A stretch of 10,175 nt of DNA, from contig JAOZLO010000069.1 of NCBI GenBank assembly GCA_029934775.1, positions 1-10,175 of the forward strand, in the 5' to 3' direction. Shown one piece after another: positions 7,407 to 10,175 of this stretch; position 1 is the first letter of the stretch, and each line of letters begins with the position of its first letter. Origin of the DNA: Desulfocapsaceae bacterium (GTDB taxonomy: Bacteria; Desulfobacterota; Desulfobulbia; Desulfobulbales; Desulfocapsaceae). The translations under genes and the position numbers were made by a program. The notes beneath the pieces are model-generated. The model saw only the letters and a list, made by a program, of their open reading frames with translations, made no database searches and was not told the origin of the DNA.

Positions 7407-8285
7407 TTACCTCTCGGTAGACATAACCATATCCCTCAAAATCTTCTTCCTGTCCGTTGGATCAATAAAAACATACTCCAGTTTTTGAAAATCCACTCCA
7501 GGAGTGACTTCTATTTCCTGAAACATTCCCCGTCTCTTTTTATGCACAACTGAAACCTTTCCAAGGGGAATACCTGCGGGAAATACACCACCTATTCCTG
7601 CTGTAACAATATGGTCACCGACACTCACATCTACATTTTTTTGTACGTAATTAAGTACATATCCTTTCTCCCCAGCCCCTTTCAAGATACCACGTATGCG
7701 ATTTTTCTGGATCATTGCATCAATAGCACTACTCGGGGCATTCGCCAGCAAAATTTTACAATAATTTTCACCAGCATGGATCACCTGTCCCACAGCACCG
7801 CGAGGAGTAATGGCAATCATTCCCTCAAGAACATCATCACTTTCCCCGCGATCAACCACAATTGTCTGGAACCAATAGGCAGGCTCCTTACCAACAACGC
7901 GGGCTACCAGAGGATTAAAGTCTTGTTTCTCTTTAAACTCAAGAAGCTCTTCAAGATGAAGATAGGAACTGTATCCTTCTCTGTACTCCCCAAGTTCAGT
8001 CAAATATGTATCAACAAGAACCTGCAACCGTCTGTTTTCTGATCGTACATTCCATAGCGCAACATAGTCATTTTTAAATGTCATTATTCCTGAGGTTGCT
8101 CTGGTAACAGTACTTTGCAGGGGACCGATGAAGTCGAGGGTTAGCTGATGCGGCGTCCCGAAAGTTCCTCCAAACATTGAACCGAGAAGCAGCAGGCAGA
8201 CAACAAACAGAACAGATATAAGCAGAGAAATTCTCAGGGTAGCAAAAAAAGAGCTCCTTGCTATATTTTTAGACTTTTTTCTCAC
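7407..8285 (-). CDS. mreC: Rod shape-determining protein MreC
   Basis: MreC is a bitopic inner-membrane protein whose periplasmic part binds and activates PBP2. The 292-residue protein has a basic N-terminus, one membrane segment (about 17-37), a helical coiled-coil region (about 74-120, with repeated Leu/Glu), and the beta-rich periplasmic domain (about 123-275). The family stretches GAVGQVIHAG (163-172) and VGDHIVTAGIGGVFPAGIPLG (222-242) are visible. The GTG start at 8285 gives the usual length with a basic tail before the membrane segment. No good ribosome site precedes it, which is notable because mreB lies 300 nt upstream, too far for coupling. A copy of the intergenic repeat sits in that gap. 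A separate promoter may exist, but none is convincing by eye. Confidence 0.96.
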   Translation of the reverse strand: MRKKSKNIARSSFFATLRISLLISVLFVVCLLLLGSMFGGTFGTPHQLTLDFIGPLQSTVTRATSGIMTFKNDYVALWNVRSENRRLQVLVDTYLTELGEYREGYSSYLHLEELLEFKEKQDFNPLVARVVGKEPAYWFQTIVVDRGESDDVLEGMIAITPRGAVGQVIHAGENYCKILLANAPSSAIDAMIQKNRIRGILKGAGEKGYVLNYVQKNVDVSVGDHIVTAGIGGVFPAGIPLGKVSVVHKKRRGMFQEIEVTPGVDFQKLEYVFIDPTDRKKILRDMVMSTER

Positions 8286-8385
8286 AAATCGCTACTGTTC
8301 AGAAAAGAACGTAAATGGTCAGGAACTGCTCACTAACCGAACTCATTACTTATAGTCAACCAGAGGTTTGTCATAGCTCCTCTAA

Positions 8386-8496
8386 CACCCCACAAGGGGG
8401 TATAAGTACCTTGGCGATATCTGTAACCACATAATTTCAAAATACATTCCTCTGTTTCTTGTTTTTTATGACAGGAATAAGGAAGTAAGGTACTAA
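8386..8496 (+). repeat. Full 111-bp intergenic repeat, copy 2
   Basis: Same orientation and length as the copy at 3688-3798, with 110 of 111 positions equal by eye (A at 8483 against G at 3785). It keeps the C4/G4 hairpin, the 8-bp inverted repeat (8405-8412 and 8487-8494) and the internal imperfect hairpin. Homology stops sharply at both ends. The left flank differs from copy 1 and has no preceding short unit. Near identity implies recent spread, gene conversion or selection on the sequence. Confidence 0.9.
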
Positions 8497-8534
8497 AAGA
8501 CAATTTCGTAAAAGCATATCTTACTGCAATCTTT

Positions 8535-8559
8535 CGTCATTCCTACGTATACGGGAATG
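8535..8559. repeat. Short palindromic repeat resembling dispersed CGTCATTCC...GGAATG elements
   Basis: CGTCATTCC (8535-8543) is followed after a 10-nt AT-rich centre by GGAATG (8554-8559), forming a 6-bp hairpin 26 nt after the mreB stop codon. The ends match the common intergenic palindrome of many proteobacteria that reads CGTCATTCC, a GC-rich centre, then GGGAATG; here the centre is degenerate. There is no U tract, so it is not a standard terminator. Family identity is from memory and single-copy here. Confidence 0.5.
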
Positions 8560-8585
8560 CTGATCAAACCATTTTCAATGACCGA

Positions 8586-9873
<1,288 letters not shown>

Positions 9874-10071
9874 TTATTCAAGGCACCCTTCAACAGTCAT
9901 CGGAAATTTCCTCTTATATGGAATTGTTGGATGTAGCAAAAGAAATTCACCAATCCATTCTTCTTTATAGTCAAAGAACTCTCCAAAGAACCTCGAAACA
10001 TACCAAACCTGTTTTTTATTGGCAACAAATATGCTTGATGGAGCAAAAGAATATCCAAATGCTGTTGACAC
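9874..10071 (-). CDS. Doubtful small ORF, hypothetical protein of 65 residues
   Basis: A frame from a GTG at 10071 to a TAA at 9874 encodes 65 residues rich in aromatic amino acids (many Phe, Trp and Tyr), with no signal peptide, repeat or domain that I recognise. No strong ribosome site precedes it. An in-frame stop lies a short way upstream, so it cannot be much longer. Its start codon overlaps a TTGACA that looks like the -35 box of the neighbouring tRNA gene. The protein-like composition (charged and aromatic residues mixed, tail ending EGCLE) means it could be a small gene or the remnant of a larger one. It points toward mreB but ends 250 nt before it. Confidence 0.25.
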   Translation of the reverse strand: MSTAFGYSFAPSSIFVANKKQVWYVSRFFGEFFDYKEEWIGEFLLLHPTIPYKRKFPMTVEGCLE

Positions 10072-10093
10072 AGTGAATAAACCCTGGTAATGG
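10065..10093 (+). promoter_or_regulatory. Candidate promoter for the tRNA-Ala gene
   Basis: A perfect -35 TTGACA (10065-10070) is followed after 17 bp by TAATGG (10088-10093). This is a weak -10, but it is preceded by TGG, an extended -10 TGn motif. Transcription would begin near 10100, leaving about 24 nt of leader before the tRNA at 10124. An alternative AT-rich -10 (TATTAT at 10106-10111) lacks a matching -35. Confidence 0.45.
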
Positions 10094-10123
10094 TATTCGA
10101 GTTTTTATTATATGTTCATTTTG

Positions 10124-10175
10124 GGGGCTATAGCTCAGCTGGGAGAGCGCTTGACTGGCAGTCAAGAGGTCGTCG
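10124..10175 (+). tRNA. tRNA-Ala (anticodon GGC), 5' 52 nt, truncated by window edge
   Basis: The segment folds as the first two thirds of a tRNA: acceptor strand GGGGCTA (10124-10130), U8-A9, D arm GCTC/GAGC closing an 8-nt AGCTGGGA loop, then an anticodon arm CTTGA/TCAAG around the loop CTGGCAG. Positions 34-36 are GGC, reading GCC (alanine) codons. The variable loop AGGTC and the first T-stem bases GTCG follow. The T loop, 3' acceptor strand and discriminator base lie outside the window. Other tRNA genes could follow. Confidence 0.93.

Larger units (their letters stand above)
8286..8585. other. mreB-mreC intergenic region (300 bp)
   Basis: No gene is supported here. From the mreC side it holds roughly 100 nt of unremarkable sequence, then the full intergenic repeat (8386-8496), then a short palindromic repeat (8538-8559) close to the mreB stop. 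Most mreBC pairs are tightly spaced, so the region looks expanded by repeat insertion. Weak promoter-like hexamers facing mreC can be found between the repeat and the mreC start, but none is good enough to list. Confidence 0.7.

Noticed and set aside
7611..8042. A 143-residue plus-strand reading frame
   Set aside because: It is antisense to mreC, whose family stretches are clear, and has no recognisable content.
3688..8496. A composite transposon carrying mreC to rodA between the two direct repeats
   Set aside because: No transposase or target-site duplication is visible, the repeats are only 111 bp, and the enclosed genes are the normal mre cluster in its usual order.

Overview
This window looks like chromosomal core sequence from a Gram-negative, rod-shaped bacterium. 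The mix of genes (polA, a ribosome-hibernation/cold-shock fusion protein, hemH, and the mreBCD-mrdA-rodA cell-shape cluster), the moderate base composition and the protein flavour suggest a Desulfobacterota member such as a Desulfobulbales-like lineage. That placement is an impression from sequence style, not a computed assignment.

Layout from left to right. The minus strand begins with the 5' two thirds of polA (DNA polymerase I), cut by the left window edge. Upstream of polA, also on the minus strand, is a two-domain HPF/RaiA-plus-cold-shock protein. It has a strong sigma70-type promoter, a 5' leader holding three hairpins, and its own intrinsic terminator. hemH (ferrochelatase) is transcribed divergently on the plus strand from a TTG start. 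hemH converges on rodA, the last gene of a minus-strand cluster read in the order mreB, mreC, mreD, mrdA (PBP2), rodA. To the right of mreB lies about 500 bp with one doubtful small ORF, then the first 52 nt of a tRNA-Ala(GGC), cut by the right edge.

How the genes work together. MreB filaments, the MreC/MreD membrane proteins, the transpeptidase PBP2 and the glycosyltransferase RodA form the elongasome (Rod complex), which builds the lateral cell wall. polA does gap filling and repair, hemH makes protoheme, and the HPF-CSD protein probably acts on ribosomes or mRNA under stress. These last three have no evident pathway link to the wall cluster.

The most unusual structure is an intergenic repeat. 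A 111-bp unit occurs twice in the same orientation (3688-3798 and 8386-8496) with one mismatch, and a shortened, diverged unit (3630-3685) sits directly beside the first copy. The tandem pair fills the whole gap between the stop codons of hemH and rodA. The other copy splits mreB from mreC, so the two long copies bracket mreC-mreD-mrdA-rodA as direct repeats. The unit has an 8-bp terminal inverted repeat around its core, a C4/G4 hairpin and an internal imperfect hairpin, and no convincing coding capacity. It could be a small non-autonomous mobile element or a structured RNA motif.
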